From Clostridia bacterium (GTDB lineage Bacteria > Bacillota > Clostridia > Christensenellales > CAG-138), in the NCBI GenBank assembly GCA_017407205.1, contig JAFQXA010000016.1:1-64000 (forward strand): DNA of 64,000 nucleotides. The letters are read 5' to 3'. Both the position numbers and the translations under genes were made by a program. Shown here one piece after another: positions 52,138-62,320 of this stretch (the stretch's first letter is position 1; each line of letters opens with the position of its first letter). Below the pieces are notes generated by a model. That model worked only from the letters and a program-made list of their open reading frames with translations. It had not been told where the DNA came from and searched no databases.

Positions 52138-54300
52138 ATGGACAGACTTTTGGAAATGTGTCGCTTAAAGTATTCGGACAAAGAGTTCGAATTGATTGAG
52201 CAGGCGGCAAAGTTTGCGCAGGAAATACACGGTGAGCAGCTTCGCGAATCGGGTGAGCCGTACTATACGCATCCTGAAAGTGTAGGCATCATACTTGCCG
52301 ATATGGGTATGGATGTAAATACCGTTGTAACAGGTCTTTTGCATGATGTTGTTGAAGACGGACCCAATGTAACCGTTGAGCATATAAAAAAATTATTCGG
52401 CGAGAATATTGCCGAGATGGTTGACGGTGTAACAAAGCTTACAAGAACGAGTAAGTTTGACTTGCTCGATAAAGAGGAACAGCAGGCAGAGAGCCTTCGA
52501 AAGATGCTTCTTGCAATAGCAAAGGATGTTCGAGTTGTTATCGTAAAGCTTGCAGACAGACTCCATAATATGCGTACGCTTGCATATTGCACGCCCGAAA
52601 AACAGAGGCGCAAGGCGAGGGAAACGCTTGAGGTTTATGCACCCTTGGCACACCGCTTCGGCATGGGTGCAGTCAAATGCGAGCTTGAGAATCTTTCATT
52701 CAAATATCTCTGGCCCGATGATTATAAAAAACTTAAAAACGAAATGGAAAAGCAGCAGAACGAGCGTATGATAACGCTTCAGAAGGCGATGCAGGACATT
52801 TCGCGCTATCTTCGCGAGAACGGCATTGAAGCACAGATAAACGGCAGACCGAAGCATTTATACAGCGTTTATTTAAAGCTCATGCGCCAGAATAAATCAC
52901 TTGATGAAATATACGACCTTATTGCACTTCGAGTTATTGTAAATACGGTAAGTGACTGCTATGCGGCTCTCGGCATAGTTCACGCACACTGGAAGCCCGT
53001 GCCCGGCAGAATGAAGGACTATATTTCAATGCCCAAGGTGAATATGTACCGCTCACTTCATACAACGCTTTTCAGCAATGATGGACTTCCGTTTGAGGTG
53101 CAGATAAGAACGACCGAAATGCACAGGGCGGCAGAATACGGTATCGCGGCACATTGGATGTATAAAGAAGGCAAGCGTGACCAGGATGATATTGACAGCA
53201 AGCTTGCATGGCTTCGTGAAGCGTTGGAGCTTGAAAATTATGCTTCCAATACGGTCGAATTTGTTGATAATATCCGTAAGGATTTCTTTGGTGACTATGT
53301 TTATGTTCTCACCCCGATGGGACAGATAATAGACTTGCCGACAGGCAGTACACCGCTTGACTTTGCATACAGAATACATACCAACCTTGGCAACCGTGTA
53401 CACCATGCAAAGATAAACGGTGCACTTGTAAAGCTTGATTATAAGCTTAAAAACAATGATGTTGTTGAAATTGTAACCTCGACGAACTCATCTCCCAGCC
53501 GTGATTGGCTTAACATAGTCAAGACACAGCAGGCAAAAGCCAAGATAAGACAATGGTTTAAAAAGGAAAACAGGGAGGAGAATATACAGCGAGGCAAGGA
53601 AATGCTTACAGAGGCTGCAAAGCGTCAGGGCGTTGTGCTTGCCGATATTTCGAAGGAAGCATACTTTGAGGAAATGCTCAAACGCTTTAACATGGCAGAC
53701 TTTGACTCTGTCTGTGCAGCTATAGGCTACGGCGGAATCAGAACAGGACAGGTTCTCCACTATGTGCTTGAACAGCGCCGCAAGGAAAGAAAGGCACACG
53801 AGGCAGCAATTAGGCTTGAGCAGAAAGAAAGTGCACAAAGAACTGTTACGGAGTCCCACGGCGTTGTCGTAAAGGGTGAGCCGAATATGACGGTAAGATT
53901 CGGTCAGTGCTGTAATCCCGTCCGCGGTGATGATATATTCGGCTATATAACAAGGGGCAGGGGCGTATCCGTACACAGAGCAGATTGCCCGAATGCCGAT
54001 GCGTTACATTCTGATATAGAGCGCATAATAGATGTTGAGTGGAGCGACAATATAAAGTCCTCCTATACTGCAAACATACAGATTCTTGCAAACGAGCGAG
54101 CAGGTCTTTTGATGGACGTTTCACAACAGCTTTTGAGTTTGAATCTCTCAATGAAGACGATGAACGCAAAGGCGGACGAAAACGACGAAGTTGTAATCCA
54201 GACCTCTTTCGATGTCAAGGATACACAGCAGCTTGAAAGCGTAATAAAAGCGCTTAAGAAAATACGCCTTGTAAAGGACGTATACCGTGTTAATTTCTAA
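52138..54300 (+). CDS. relA: (p)ppGpp synthetase/hydrolase RelA/SpoT (Rel)
   Basis: 720 aa, bifunctional Rel layout: HD hydrolase with LLHDVVEDG (H69-D70) and KLADRLHNMRTL, synthetase with DLIALRVIV and KVNMYRSLHTT, TGS domain (FVYVLTPMGQIIDLPTGSTPLDFAYRIH), a conserved-Cys segment (GQCCNPVRGDDIFGYITRG) and a C-terminal ACT domain. It makes and degrades the stringent-response alarmone. It follows recJ by 20 bp, as in many Firmicutes. Confidence 0.95.
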   Translation: MDRLLEMCRLKYSDKEFELIEQAAKFAQEIHGEQLRESGEPYYTHPESVGIILADMGMDVNTVVTGLLHDVVEDGPNVTVEHIKKLFGENIAEMVDGVTKLTRTSKFDLLDKEEQQAESLRKMLLAIAKDVRVVIVKLADRLHNMRTLAYCTPEKQRRKARETLEVYAPLAHRFGMGAVKCELENLSFKYLWPDDYKKLKNEMEKQQNERMITLQKAMQDISRYLRENGIEAQINGRPKHLYSVYLKLMRQNKSLDEIYDLIALRVIVNTVSDCYAALGIVHAHWKPVPGRMKDYISMPKVNMYRSLHTTLFSNDGLPFEVQIRTTEMHRAAEYGIAAHWMYKEGKRDQDDIDSKLAWLREALELENYASNTVEFVDNIRKDFFGDYVYVLTPMGQIIDLPTGSTPLDFAYRIHTNLGNRVHHAKINGALVKLDYKLKNNDVVEIVTSTNSSPSRDWLNIVKTQQAKAKIRQWFKKENREENIQRGKEMLTEAAKRQGVVLADISKEAYFEEMLKRFNMADFDSVCAAIGYGGIRTGQVLHYVLEQRRKERKAHEAAIRLEQKESAQRTVTESHGVVVKGEPNMTVRFGQCCNPVRGDDIFGYITRGRGVSVHRADCPNADALHSDIERIIDVEWSDNIKSSYTANIQILANERAGLLMDVSQQLLSLNLSMKTMNAKADENDEVVIQTSFDVKDTQQLESVIKALKKIRLVKDVYRVNF

Positions 54301-54316
54301 GTAAGGACGAAGCAAA

Positions 54317-54961
54317 GTGAAGATAGAAACAATAGTAACAGGACAGCTTGATGTAAATACATATATTGTGTGCGACGGTGAAGAAAGAGAATGCTTCATC
54401 GTTGATGTCGGCTGTGCTTCAACAATACTTCGCTACCTTGAGGAAAAGAATTTAAAATGCACACATATACTTTTGACGCACGCTCATTTTGACCATATCT
54501 CAGGTGTGAACGAGCTTAAGGAAAAGACGGGTGCAAAGGTATGCATACACGAGCTTGATGCTGACGGACTTTTTGATAATAAAATCAACCTTTCAAGCTA
54601 TGCAGGCTCGTTTGTTGTACCGTCCGAAGCGGATATAAAGCTTCATGACGGTGAAATTCTGAACGTCTGCGGAAAAGAGATAAAAGTTCTGCACACGCCG
54701 GGGCACAGCAGGGGCGGAGTCTGCTATCTGGTAGAAGACGAAAAAGTTATTTTCTCAGGCGATACGCTCTTCAGATTATCGGTCGGAAGAACGGATTTTC
54801 CCAACTGTGATGAAAATGCACTTTTTGACAGCATAGAAAACAAGCTCTTTACGCTGCAGGGCAATTATAGGGTTTTGCCCGGGCATATGCGTGAAACCAC
54901 GCTTGACGATGAGAGAAACAAGAATCTCTTTGTAAAAAGGAGGTCTGTCTCATTATGGTAA
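54317..54961 (+). CDS. Metallo-beta-lactamase-fold hydrolase (YqgX/GloB-like)
   Basis: 214 aa. Metal motif LTHAHFDHISG near residue 58, HTPGHSRGG near 130, GDTLF near 151 and a final PGH near 196 give the full glyoxalase II-type site. Typical substrates are thioesters such as hydroxyacyl-thiols. The start is GTG 54317. It overlaps hemZ by 7 nt. In Bacillus and Clostridia this gene often sits between rel and hemZ/hisS, so the context is conserved. Confidence 0.88.
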   Translation: MKIETIVTGQLDVNTYIVCDGEERECFIVDVGCASTILRYLEEKNLKCTHILLTHAHFDHISGVNELKEKTGAKVCIHELDADGLFDNKINLSSYAGSFVVPSEADIKLHDGEILNVCGKEIKVLHTPGHSRGGVCYLVEDEKVIFSGDTLFRLSVGRTDFPNCDENALFDSIENKLFTLQGNYRVLPGHMRETTLDDERNKNLFVKRRSVSLW

Positions 54962-56445
54962 TGCCTGAAAGAATAGTCTTGAAAACCTCGCAAAATTGTG
55001 CTTGCTTTGCAAATGATCTGGCGGAGGAAATACGCCTCTTTGTCGATATGACGGAGGTCGTTTCAGATACTGAAGCAAGTGAGCATGATATGCTTATAAG
55101 CGTAAGCCTTACAGAAGAAGATAATGCTTACAAGGCACAGGCGTTTTGCGGTGATAAAAGCTATACATATACATATCCCGTAAAGGCAGGGAGCGAAATA
55201 GTACAAAAAAGATATATGAAACGCTGTGTAAAGGTTGCGGCGTTTCGTCTTATGTGTATGTTTTTCCCCGACATAAAGCACCCGTGGGGAAGTCTGACGG
55301 GTATTCGTCCCACACGTCTTTTGCGTGAGCTGTACGAAACGGAAAGCAATGCACTTTCGATAATGAAAAACGAGTTTGACGTGTCAATTGAAAAGCTTGA
55401 GCTTGCAAACGAGATTGTTTCCGTTCAAAAACCCATAATGGCAACACAAAGCGAAAACGATATAGATATATACATTGGCATACCGTACTGTAAAACACGC
55501 TGTCTTTATTGCTCGTTCCCGTCGGAAGTGAGAAGCAAAAAAACGGACATGGAGTTTTACATAAACGCACTTTTGAAAGATATATCAAACGGTGCGAAGA
55601 TAGTGCGTGAGGGCGGATATAAGGTAAGAAGCATGTACATGGGCGGCGGTACTCCAACCGTTTTGAATGAGGACGAGCTTAAAAGAGTTCTTGACCATGC
55701 GCTTTCAGAATACGGAGATTACGGCATGGAGTTCACCGTTGAAGCAGGCCGTCCCGACACAATAACAAAGGAAAAGTTAAAAATACTCTATGACAGGGGA
55801 GTCGGTCGAATATCAATAAATCCTCAAACTATGAATGAAAAAACGCTTGAGGTAATAGGCAGAAGTCATAGAAGCGGTGACATAAAAACGGCTTTTGAAA
55901 CGGCACGCGAAATAGGCTTTAAAACCATAAATGCGGATGTTATAGCAGGCTTGCCGGGCGAAAGCTTGAAGGATTTTGAGCACACGCTTTTTGAGATAGA
56001 AAAGCTTGCTCCCGAAAACTTTACTGTGCATACGCTTGCGATAAAGCGTTCGTCGCCCTTAAAAATGGTGCTTTCAGAATACACGCTTGCAGATCAGGAC
56101 GAGGCAGAAAAAATGCTCTCAGCAGGGAGTGAATGTGCAAAAAGAATGGGCATGGTGCCCTACTATATGTACAGGCAAAAATATATGAGGGGCAACCTTG
56201 AAAATGTCGGCTATGCACTTCCAAAGACTGAGTGCATATACAATATCGACATGATGGAGGAAACAACGAGCATAATGGCACACGGTGCATGTGCAATGAG
56301 CAAGCGTATTTTTGAAGGTGAACGCAGAGTTGAGCGTATACCCAATCCCAAGGATATTTTGACCTACTCGGCAAAACTTGATACGCTTACAGAGCAAAAG
56401 AAAGAGTTGTTTCTTAAAGATAAAACTGGTAAAATAATTGGATAG
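54955..56445 (+). CDS. hemZ: HemZ, coproporphyrinogen dehydrogenase-like radical SAM protein
   Basis: 496 aa. An N-terminal domain of about 165 residues with HPWGSLTGIRPT is specific to HemZ. The radical SAM motif is YCKTRCLYC (C179, C183, C186), then YMGGGTPTVL, TVEAGRPDT and INPQTMNEKTL. It is annotated as oxygen-independent coproporphyrinogen III oxidase, but the HemZ branch has little proven activity and may act on another porphyrin or heme. AGGAGG lies 11 nt before the start. Confidence 0.88.
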   Translation: MVMPERIVLKTSQNCACFANDLAEEIRLFVDMTEVVSDTEASEHDMLISVSLTEEDNAYKAQAFCGDKSYTYTYPVKAGSEIVQKRYMKRCVKVAAFRLMCMFFPDIKHPWGSLTGIRPTRLLRELYETESNALSIMKNEFDVSIEKLELANEIVSVQKPIMATQSENDIDIYIGIPYCKTRCLYCSFPSEVRSKKTDMEFYINALLKDISNGAKIVREGGYKVRSMYMGGGTPTVLNEDELKRVLDHALSEYGDYGMEFTVEAGRPDTITKEKLKILYDRGVGRISINPQTMNEKTLEVIGRSHRSGDIKTAFETAREIGFKTINADVIAGLPGESLKDFEHTLFEIEKLAPENFTVHTLAIKRSSPLKMVLSEYTLADQDEAEKMLSAGSECAKRMGMVPYYMYRQKYMRGNLENVGYALPKTECIYNIDMMEETTSIMAHGACAMSKRIFEGERRVERIPNPKDILTYSAKLDTLTEQKKELFLKDKTGKIIG

Positions 56446-56473
56446 ACTACAGTAATATAGAGAGGTATAGAAA

Positions 56474-57748
56474 GTGCAGTATCAAGCACCTAAAGGAACA
56501 AAGGATGTAACACCGCTTGAAAGTCACAAGTGGCAGTATATAGAAGCAACGATAAGGGATATTTGCAAAAAGTTCGGATTTTCAGAGACCAGAACTCCCG
56601 TTATCGAGCATACAGAGCTTTTTTTAAGAGGCGTAGGCGATACGACGGATATTGTTCAGAAGGAAATGTATACTTTCCTTGACAAGGGCGAGCGTTCTAT
56701 AACATTAAAGCCCGAGGGAACGGCAGGTGTTGCCCGTATGTTCATTGAAAACAGTCTTTTCAATGAAGCACAGCCCACAAAGCTTTATTATCTTTATTGC
56801 CCCGTTTTCCGTTATGACAAACCGCAGGCGGGCAGACTTCGCGAGCATCATCAGTTCGGTGTTGAGGTGTACGGCGCACCGCGTGCTACAATGGACGCAG
56901 AGTGCATAAGCTTGGCACTTGAACTCTTTGAAAGAATAGGCATTGAAGGTCTTAAAGTCAAAATAAACAGCATCGGTTGCAAAGAGTGCAGACCAAATTA
57001 TAATGCTCGCCTTAAAGAGTATTTTGCACAAAGAAGCAATGAGCTTTGTGAAACGTGCAAGAGCAGGCTTGAGAAAAATCCGCTTCGCATACTCGACTGT
57101 AAGGAAGAGCATTGCAAGGAAATTTGTGCAGGCGCTCCCGTTATAACCGACTGCTTGTGCGGTGAATGTGAAGAGCATTTTGAAGAATTAAAGAGCGCAC
57201 TTTCATCACTCGGTGTAACATATGAAGTCGATCCGTTCATAGTTCGGGGTCTTGACTATTATACAAAGACGGTATTTGAAATCGTTGCAGACTTTGAGGG
57301 CTATTCCGGAACGGTTTGCGGCGGCGGTCGATATGACGGACTCCTCGAGCAGCTTGGCGGCCCCAAAATGTGCGGTGTCGGCTTCGGCCTTGGCATGGAG
57401 AGACTGCTCTTGACTGCAGAGCTTGCAAACGCACCCATTCCCGAAAAGGAACGCCTGGAAGTTTACATTGCTGCAATGGGCAAAGATGCTGATATGTACG
57501 CAGTAAAGCTTGCAAATTTACTCCGTAAAGCAGGTGTAAGCAGTGATACTGACCATGTAGGAAGAAGCTTCAAGGCACAGTTCAAGTTTGCAGGCAAGCA
57601 AAAGGCACGCTTTGTTGCAATAGTAGGTGATGATGAGCTTGCATCGGGAAGCATAAAGCTTAAAGACATGGACAAGAGTGAAGAATATACAGTACCGCTT
57701 GAAGCGGCGGTCGAAACAATAAAATCTAAAGTTGAGGAAGGTCGATAA
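56474..57748 (+). CDS. hisS: Histidyl-tRNA synthetase
   Basis: 424 aa, class II synthetase. QAPKGTKDVTP at the start, motif 2 in FRYDKPQAGRLREHHQFGVE, histidine-A motif VRGLDYYTKTVFE, and GGGRYDGLLEQLGG, then the C-terminal anticodon-binding domain. The start is GTG 56474 with AGAGAGG upstream. A cysteine-rich stretch at about residues 168-240 (14 Cys, including CKECRP and CETCKSR) is more extensive than in most HisRS. hisS-aspS adjacency is common in Firmicutes. Confidence 0.95.
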   Translation: MQYQAPKGTKDVTPLESHKWQYIEATIRDICKKFGFSETRTPVIEHTELFLRGVGDTTDIVQKEMYTFLDKGERSITLKPEGTAGVARMFIENSLFNEAQPTKLYYLYCPVFRYDKPQAGRLREHHQFGVEVYGAPRATMDAECISLALELFERIGIEGLKVKINSIGCKECRPNYNARLKEYFAQRSNELCETCKSRLEKNPLRILDCKEEHCKEICAGAPVITDCLCGECEEHFEELKSALSSLGVTYEVDPFIVRGLDYYTKTVFEIVADFEGYSGTVCGGGRYDGLLEQLGGPKMCGVGFGLGMERLLLTAELANAPIPEKERLEVYIAAMGKDADMYAVKLANLLRKAGVSSDTDHVGRSFKAQFKFAGKQKARFVAIVGDDELASGSIKLKDMDKSEEYTVPLEAAVETIKSKVEEGR

Positions 57749-57750
57749 CA

Positions 57751-59535
57751 ATGGCAGAACTTCTTAGTGGTTGGAAAAGAACGCATTATTGCGGTGCGCC
57801 TACGGAAAGTGATGTAGGCAGTGAAATATTGCTCATGGGCTGGGCAGGCTCATGGCGCAATTTGGGTTCACTCATATTTATCGGCTTGCGTGACAGAAGC
57901 GGTGTCATGCAGGTAGTTTTTGATGAAAGCAAGCTTGATAAAGACACTTATGCAAAGGCTGAAAGCATAAGAAGTGAGTTTGTTATAGCTGTAAAAGGCA
58001 CGCTCGTAAAAAGAAGCGAAGAAATGGTAAATGCAAACATGAAAACAGGTGCATTTGAGCTTATCGCAAACGAGCTTAAAATACTTTCAACGGCAAAAAC
58101 AACTCCTATCTACATTGAAGATGACCTTAATGCACAGGAGCAGTTGAGGCTCAAGTACAGATATCTTGACCTTCGCCGTCCCTGTATGCAGGAAATGCTC
58201 CGTATGCGTGATAAGGTTACAAATATAACACGCAGATATTTCTCCGAAAACGGATTTATGGATGTTGAAACACCCATACTTTGCAAAAGCACTCCCGAGG
58301 GTGCAAGAGATTATCTTGTCCCCAGCCGTGTTCATCCGGGCAATTTCTACGCACTTCCCCAGAGTCCCCAGCTCTTTAAACAGCTTCTCATGATATCGGG
58401 CTGTGACAGATATATGCAGATTGCGCGTTGTTTCCGCGATGAAGATTTGAGAGCTGACCGTCAGCCTGAGTTCACACAGATTGACCTTGAAATGTCATTC
58501 GTTGATGCAGATGATGTAATGGCTGTCAACGAGGGCTTCATACAGCGCCTCATGAAGGAAACGCTCGATGTTGATGTTGCCTTGCCCCTTCGCCGCATAA
58601 CATGGCAGGATGCAATGGACAGATTTGGCTCTGATAAGCCCGACACAAGATTTGGACTTGAACTTGTTGATGTAAGTGAAATAGTAAAGGATTGCGGTTT
58701 CGGCGTATTTACGGGTGCTATTGAAAATGGCGGAAGTGTTCGCGCAATAAACGCAGAGGGCGCACTTTCCAGGATAACACGCAAGAAGATTGATGAGCTT
58801 GTTGAGTTCGTCAAGATTTATAAAGCAAAGGGACTTGCATGGCTCAGCATGAAGGAAGACGGCATACAGTGCTCGTTTGCAAAGTTCATGACCGATGAGC
58901 AGATGCAGGCAATAATTGAAAAAACGAACGCAAAGGTTGGCGACATAGTATTCTTCGTTGCCGATAAAAACAGCGTTGTATATGCAGCACTCGGCGCATT
59001 GCGTCTTGAGCTTGCAAAGCGTCTTGAGCTTATCGATAACAGCAGGTTTGACGTTTTGTGGGTAACAGAGTTCCCGCTTCTTGAGTACGATGAAGAAGAA
59101 AACCGCTATGTTGCAATGCACCATCCGTTCACAAGCCCCATGGACGAGGATATACAGTACCTCGAAACAGAACCGGGAAGAGTTCGTGCAAAGGCATACG
59201 ACATGGTTATGAACGGCAACGAAATCGGTGGCGGCAGTGTGCGTATCCACTCGGCAGAATTGCAGGAGCGTATGTTCAAGGCAATAGGCTTTGACAAGGA
59301 AAGCGCATGGAGGCAGTTTGGCTATTTCATGGAAGCATTCCAGTACGGCACACCTCCCCACGGCGGTCTTGCATACGGTCTCGACAGATTGGTAATGCTT
59401 ATTACAGGTGCTTCAAGCATCAGAGACGTTATTGCGTTCCCCAAAGTACAGAACGCAAGCTGTCTTATGTCCGAAGCTCCCAACACGGTTGATGAAAAAC
59501 AGCTTAAGGAACTCAGTATAAAGGTGGATATGTAA
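57751..59535 (+). CDS. aspS: Aspartyl-tRNA synthetase
   Basis: 594 aa, bacterial type. N-terminal OB anticodon domain, class II motif 2 in RCFRDEDLRADRQPEFTQIDLEMSF, the bacterial GAD insertion (about residues 290-410) and motif 3 in GGLAYGLDRLVMLI. ATG lies 2 bp behind hisS. The stop overlaps the rseC-like start (TAATG). There is no T-box or other leader in the short gap upstream. Confidence 0.95.
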   Translation: MAELLSGWKRTHYCGAPTESDVGSEILLMGWAGSWRNLGSLIFIGLRDRSGVMQVVFDESKLDKDTYAKAESIRSEFVIAVKGTLVKRSEEMVNANMKTGAFELIANELKILSTAKTTPIYIEDDLNAQEQLRLKYRYLDLRRPCMQEMLRMRDKVTNITRRYFSENGFMDVETPILCKSTPEGARDYLVPSRVHPGNFYALPQSPQLFKQLLMISGCDRYMQIARCFRDEDLRADRQPEFTQIDLEMSFVDADDVMAVNEGFIQRLMKETLDVDVALPLRRITWQDAMDRFGSDKPDTRFGLELVDVSEIVKDCGFGVFTGAIENGGSVRAINAEGALSRITRKKIDELVEFVKIYKAKGLAWLSMKEDGIQCSFAKFMTDEQMQAIIEKTNAKVGDIVFFVADKNSVVYAALGALRLELAKRLELIDNSRFDVLWVTEFPLLEYDEEENRYVAMHHPFTSPMDEDIQYLETEPGRVRAKAYDMVMNGNEIGGGSVRIHSAELQERMFKAIGFDKESAWRQFGYFMEAFQYGTPPHGGLAYGLDRLVMLITGASSIRDVIAFPKVQNASCLMSEAPNTVDEKQLKELSIKVDM

Positions 59536-59936
59536 TGCGGCAGACAGGAAAGGTCGTTGCAGTATCGGATGATAAGAAAACGGTGACCGTTCGTTTTAGG
59601 AGAACGGATGCTTGCGGTAAATGCCATGCCTGCTTCACGTTTTCAAGTGATGAAGCAGACATTGAGCTTGAAAATACCGTTGATGCAGATGTAGGAGATG
59701 AGCTTACAATACAGCTTCATTCAAACAGTGTTTTAAAAGCAAGCCTCATAATGTACGGAATACCGCTTATTGCGCTTATTATCGGTACGGCAGTGGGCTC
59801 TTTAAAAAGTGATATGTATGCGTTTTTGGGCGGTGTGCTCTTTGCGTGCGGTGCATTCTTTATAATAAGGGCATTTGAACCCAAGCTTTCACGCATGAAT
59901 TCATTTAAACCACGCATAATAGAAAAAAACGAATAG
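59535..59936 (+). CDS. RseC/MucC-like (SoxR-reducing) membrane protein
   Basis: 133 aa. N-terminal domain with a CxxCxxC motif (C27, C30, C33), then two membrane segments (about residues 71-90 and 93-112) and a basic tail. This is the RseC family, linked to SoxR reduction and sigma-E control in Proteobacteria and to Rnf-like electron flow. In Clostridia its role is unknown. Immediately followed by thioredoxin, which makes a thiol/iron-sulfur redox function plausible. Confidence 0.85.
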   Translation: MRQTGKVVAVSDDKKTVTVRFRRTDACGKCHACFTFSSDEADIELENTVDADVGDELTIQLHSNSVLKASLIMYGIPLIALIIGTAVGSLKSDMYAFLGGVLFACGAFFIIRAFEPKLSRMNSFKPRIIEKNE

Positions 59937-59951
59937 TAAGGAGAAAAGAGT

Positions 59952-60272
59952 ATGGCAGTATTGCATTTGGATGGTAGTAATTTTGAAACTGAAGTATTGA
60001 ATTTTAAAGGAACTGTTCTTGTTGATTTCTGGGCAACATGGTGCGGTCCGTGCCGTATGCTTGCGCCTATTCTTGACGATTTGGCAAAGGATTTTGACGG
60101 CAAAGCAAAAATCTGCAAGGTCGATGTTGATGAAAACGAGGCTTTGGCGCGTCAGTACAGAATAATGACAATTCCTGCAGTATATATATTCAGAAACGGT
60201 GAAGTCGTTGCAAAGAGTGTAGGCCTGCGTTCAAAGGCTGACTTTGCACAGATGATAGAAGAGAATTTGTAA
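59952..60272 (+). CDS. trxA: Thioredoxin
   Basis: 106 aa, standard size. Redox motif WCGPC at residues 30-34 in [13 protein letters not shown], cis-proline segment MTIPAVYIF, and a final helix. Cytoplasmic disulfide reductase. It starts 15 bp after the rseC-like gene with AAGGAG upstream. It could supply electrons to the CcdA/TlpA pair elsewhere in this window through CcdA. Confidence 0.95.
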   Translation: MAVLHLDGSNFETEVLNFKGTVLVDFWATWCGPCRMLAPILDDLAKDFDGKAKICKVDVDENEALARQYRIMTIPAVYIFRNGEVVAKSVGLRSKADFAQMIEENL

Positions 60273-60321
60273 TAAAATAGCGAAAACGCTTGAAATATTA
60301 AACAAAACGGAGGATAAAAAA

Positions 60322-61557
60322 GTGTTACAGTTTGACCTTATAAGACAGACCGACAGCGAAGTTTGTGAGGCTATGGAGAAAGAGCTTACACGCCAGCGTA
60401 ATCATCTGGAGCTTATTGCTTCGGAAAACTTTGTATCAGAAGCAGTTATGGCAGCAATGGGCAGCCACCTCACAAATAAGTATGCAGAGGGCTATCCTGC
60501 AAAGCGTTACTATGGCGGTTGCGAATGTGTTGACATCGTAGAAGACCTTGCAAGAGAACGCGCAAAGAAGCTTTTCGGTGCAGAACACGCAAATGTTCAG
60601 CCCCATTCAGGCGCACAGGCAAACACGGCTGTTTATTTTGCACTTTTAGAGCCCGGTGACACAGTATTGGGCATGAACTTGAGCCATGGCGGACACTTGA
60701 CTCACGGCAGCCCCGTAAATATGTCGGGTAAATACTTCAACTTTATAGCATACGGCGTAAGCGGTGAGGATGAGCGCATAAACTATGACGAGCTTGAAAA
60801 GCTTGCAGTTGAGAACAAGCCCAAGATGATAGTTGCAGGCGCAAGCGCATATCCCCGTGAAATAGACTTTGCTCGCATCGGCGAGATTGCAAAGAAGGTC
60901 GGCGCATACTTCATGGTAGATATGGCTCACATTGCAGGTCTTGTAGCAGCAGGCTTGCACATGAATCCCGTTCCCTATGCAGACATAGTTACAACAACAA
61001 CACACAAGACCTTGAGAGGTCCCAGAGGCGGTATGATTCTTTGCCGTGAAGAGCTTGCAAAGCAGATTGACAAGGCAATCTTCCCCGGCACACAGGGCGG
61101 TCCGCTTATGCACACTATAGCTGCAAAAGCAGTTTGCTTCAAAGAAGCACTTTCAGATGAATTCAAAGAATACCAGAAGCAGGTTGTAAAGAACGCGGCC
61201 GTTCTTGCAAAGACATTGCAGGATGAAGGCATCCGCATAGTATCGGGCGGTACCGATAACCACCTCATGCTCGTTGACTTGACAGGCACGGGCAGAACGG
61301 GCAAGGAAGTTGAACAGCTTCTTGACATGGCAAACATCACAGTCAACAAGAACACGATCCCCAACGAAACATTGAGCCCCTTCGTAACAAGCGGTATCCG
61401 CGTAGGCACTCCTGCGGTTACAAGCCGTGGTCTTGTTGAAGAAGACATGGTGCTCGTAGGCAAGCTCATTTCACGCATAGTAAAAGAAGGCGAAGCAGCC
61501 GTTGAAGAAGTAAAGGCACAGGTAATCGCCCTCATGGAAAAACATCCCCTTTATTAA
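60322..61557 (+). CDS. glyA: Serine hydroxymethyltransferase
   Basis: 411 aa, full length. [49 protein letters not shown], and the PLP lysine in [14 protein letters not shown]. Interconverts serine and glycine with tetrahydrofolate one-carbon units, linking to glycine released by Kbl. Start is GTG 60322 with GGAGG upstream. A short perfect hairpin TTAAGCC/GGCTTAA (61554-61570) overlaps the stop codon, then repeat R4 terminates transcription. Confidence 0.95.
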   Translation: MLQFDLIRQTDSEVCEAMEKELTRQRNHLELIASENFVSEAVMAAMGSHLTNKYAEGYPAKRYYGGCECVDIVEDLARERAKKLFGAEHANVQPHSGAQANTAVYFALLEPGDTVLGMNLSHGGHLTHGSPVNMSGKYFNFIAYGVSGEDERINYDELEKLAVENKPKMIVAGASAYPREIDFARIGEIAKKVGAYFMVDMAHIAGLVAAGLHMNPVPYADIVTTTTHKTLRGPRGGMILCREELAKQIDKAIFPGTQGGPLMHTIAAKAVCFKEALSDEFKEYQKQVVKNAAVLAKTLQDEGIRIVSGGTDNHLMLVDLTGTGRTGKEVEQLLDMANITVNKNTIPNETLSPFVTSGIRVGTPAVTSRGLVEEDMVLVGKLISRIVKEGEAAVEEVKAQVIALMEKHPLY

Positions 61558-61568
61558 GCCTGCGGCTT

Positions 61569-61657
61569 AAAGTAATAAGTCATAGATAATAGTGAATAAG
61601 TTAAGACAAAACTCCGCATTTTGCGGAGTTTTTAAATATTCACTATAACTTATAATT
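61569..61657. repeat. Dispersed terminator repeat, copy R4 (both arms)
   Basis: Full palindromic form: left arm AATAAGTCATAGATAATAGTG..., hairpin AAAACTCCGCA/TGCGGAGTTTT (61608-61632), right arm TATTCACTATAACTTAT. Lies between convergent glyA and the HD gene and can terminate both. Confidence 0.8.
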
Positions 61658-62320
61658 TTACATCAGCTGTTGTCCGTTTATAATGAGCTTGAATACGAGC
61701 TTGAGCTTTTCTGCCGCGCGGTGGCAAAGAAGCATACGTTCCATGAAAATCTCAAAGTATTCCATCACGGAGCAAAAACGGGTGTCTATTTCAAGTGAAA
61801 GTATAAGCTCTGTTTTTTCCTCGCTTATAAATGCTTCAGATTTATAAACCGAATAGTTTACCCTGTCGTGAATATCAAACCTTGAAAAGTCAATGTTTCT
61901 TACACGGCTTCTGCGTACATCTGTTTTGTCCGCAAGTATGAGTGCGGCGGCGATATCGTTTACAGGGTAAGCCGTCTTTTCGTCATGGTTGCCTATTGCC
62001 GTAATTATGCTTGCAATCTCATCGGGCGGCATACCTAAGTTGTCAAGTATACGAAAAGCCATAACAGCACCGCTTTGGGCATGGTCGTGACGGTTTATCA
62101 CATTACCTATGTCGTGAATATAGCCTGCAATGTAGGCAAGCTCTGCTGTGCGCTCATCATGCCCCGTTTCAAGGAGTATGTTTTTTGCAGTCTCTGCACA
62201 CTTGGTCGCATGGGCGTAGGAATGTTCCGTATAGCCTAATGCGCAAAGCGACTCATCGGCTTTTTCAATATATGTTTTTACCGAAATATTGTTTTTTATG
62301 TCGTTTGCAGTTATCAGCAT
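61658..62320 (-). CDS. HD-domain phosphohydrolase, substrate unknown
   Basis: 220 aa. HD domain with metal-binding residues in YAHATKCAETAK, IAGYIHDIGNVINRHDHAQSG and the later LILADKTDVRRSRV, the pattern of YqeK/HD-superfamily phosphohydrolases. A C-terminal segment of about 70 residues is outside the domain. It overlaps the end of the amidohydrolase gene by 7 nt and is therefore translated with it; it may act on a nucleotide or phosphate produced in that pathway. Confidence 0.82.
   Translation of the reverse strand: MLITANDIKNNISVKTYIEKADESLCALGYTEHSYAHATKCAETAKNILLETGHDERTAELAYIAGYIHDIGNVINRHDHAQSGAVMAFRILDNLGMPPDEIASIITAIGNHDEKTAYPVNDIAAALILADKTDVRRSRVRNIDFSRFDIHDRVNYSVYKSEAFISEEKTELILSLEIDTRFCSVMEYFEIFMERMLLCHRAAEKLKLVFKLIINGQQLM

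Noticed and set aside
56446-56473. T-box leader in front of hisS-aspS.
   Set aside because: The gap after hemZ is only 28 bp, too short for a T-box, and no such structure is seen in it.
58495-59361. 288-codon minus-strand frame opposite aspS.
   Set aside because: Rich in Cys/His/Tyr as expected for antisense of a coding gene; aspS motifs cover the same DNA.
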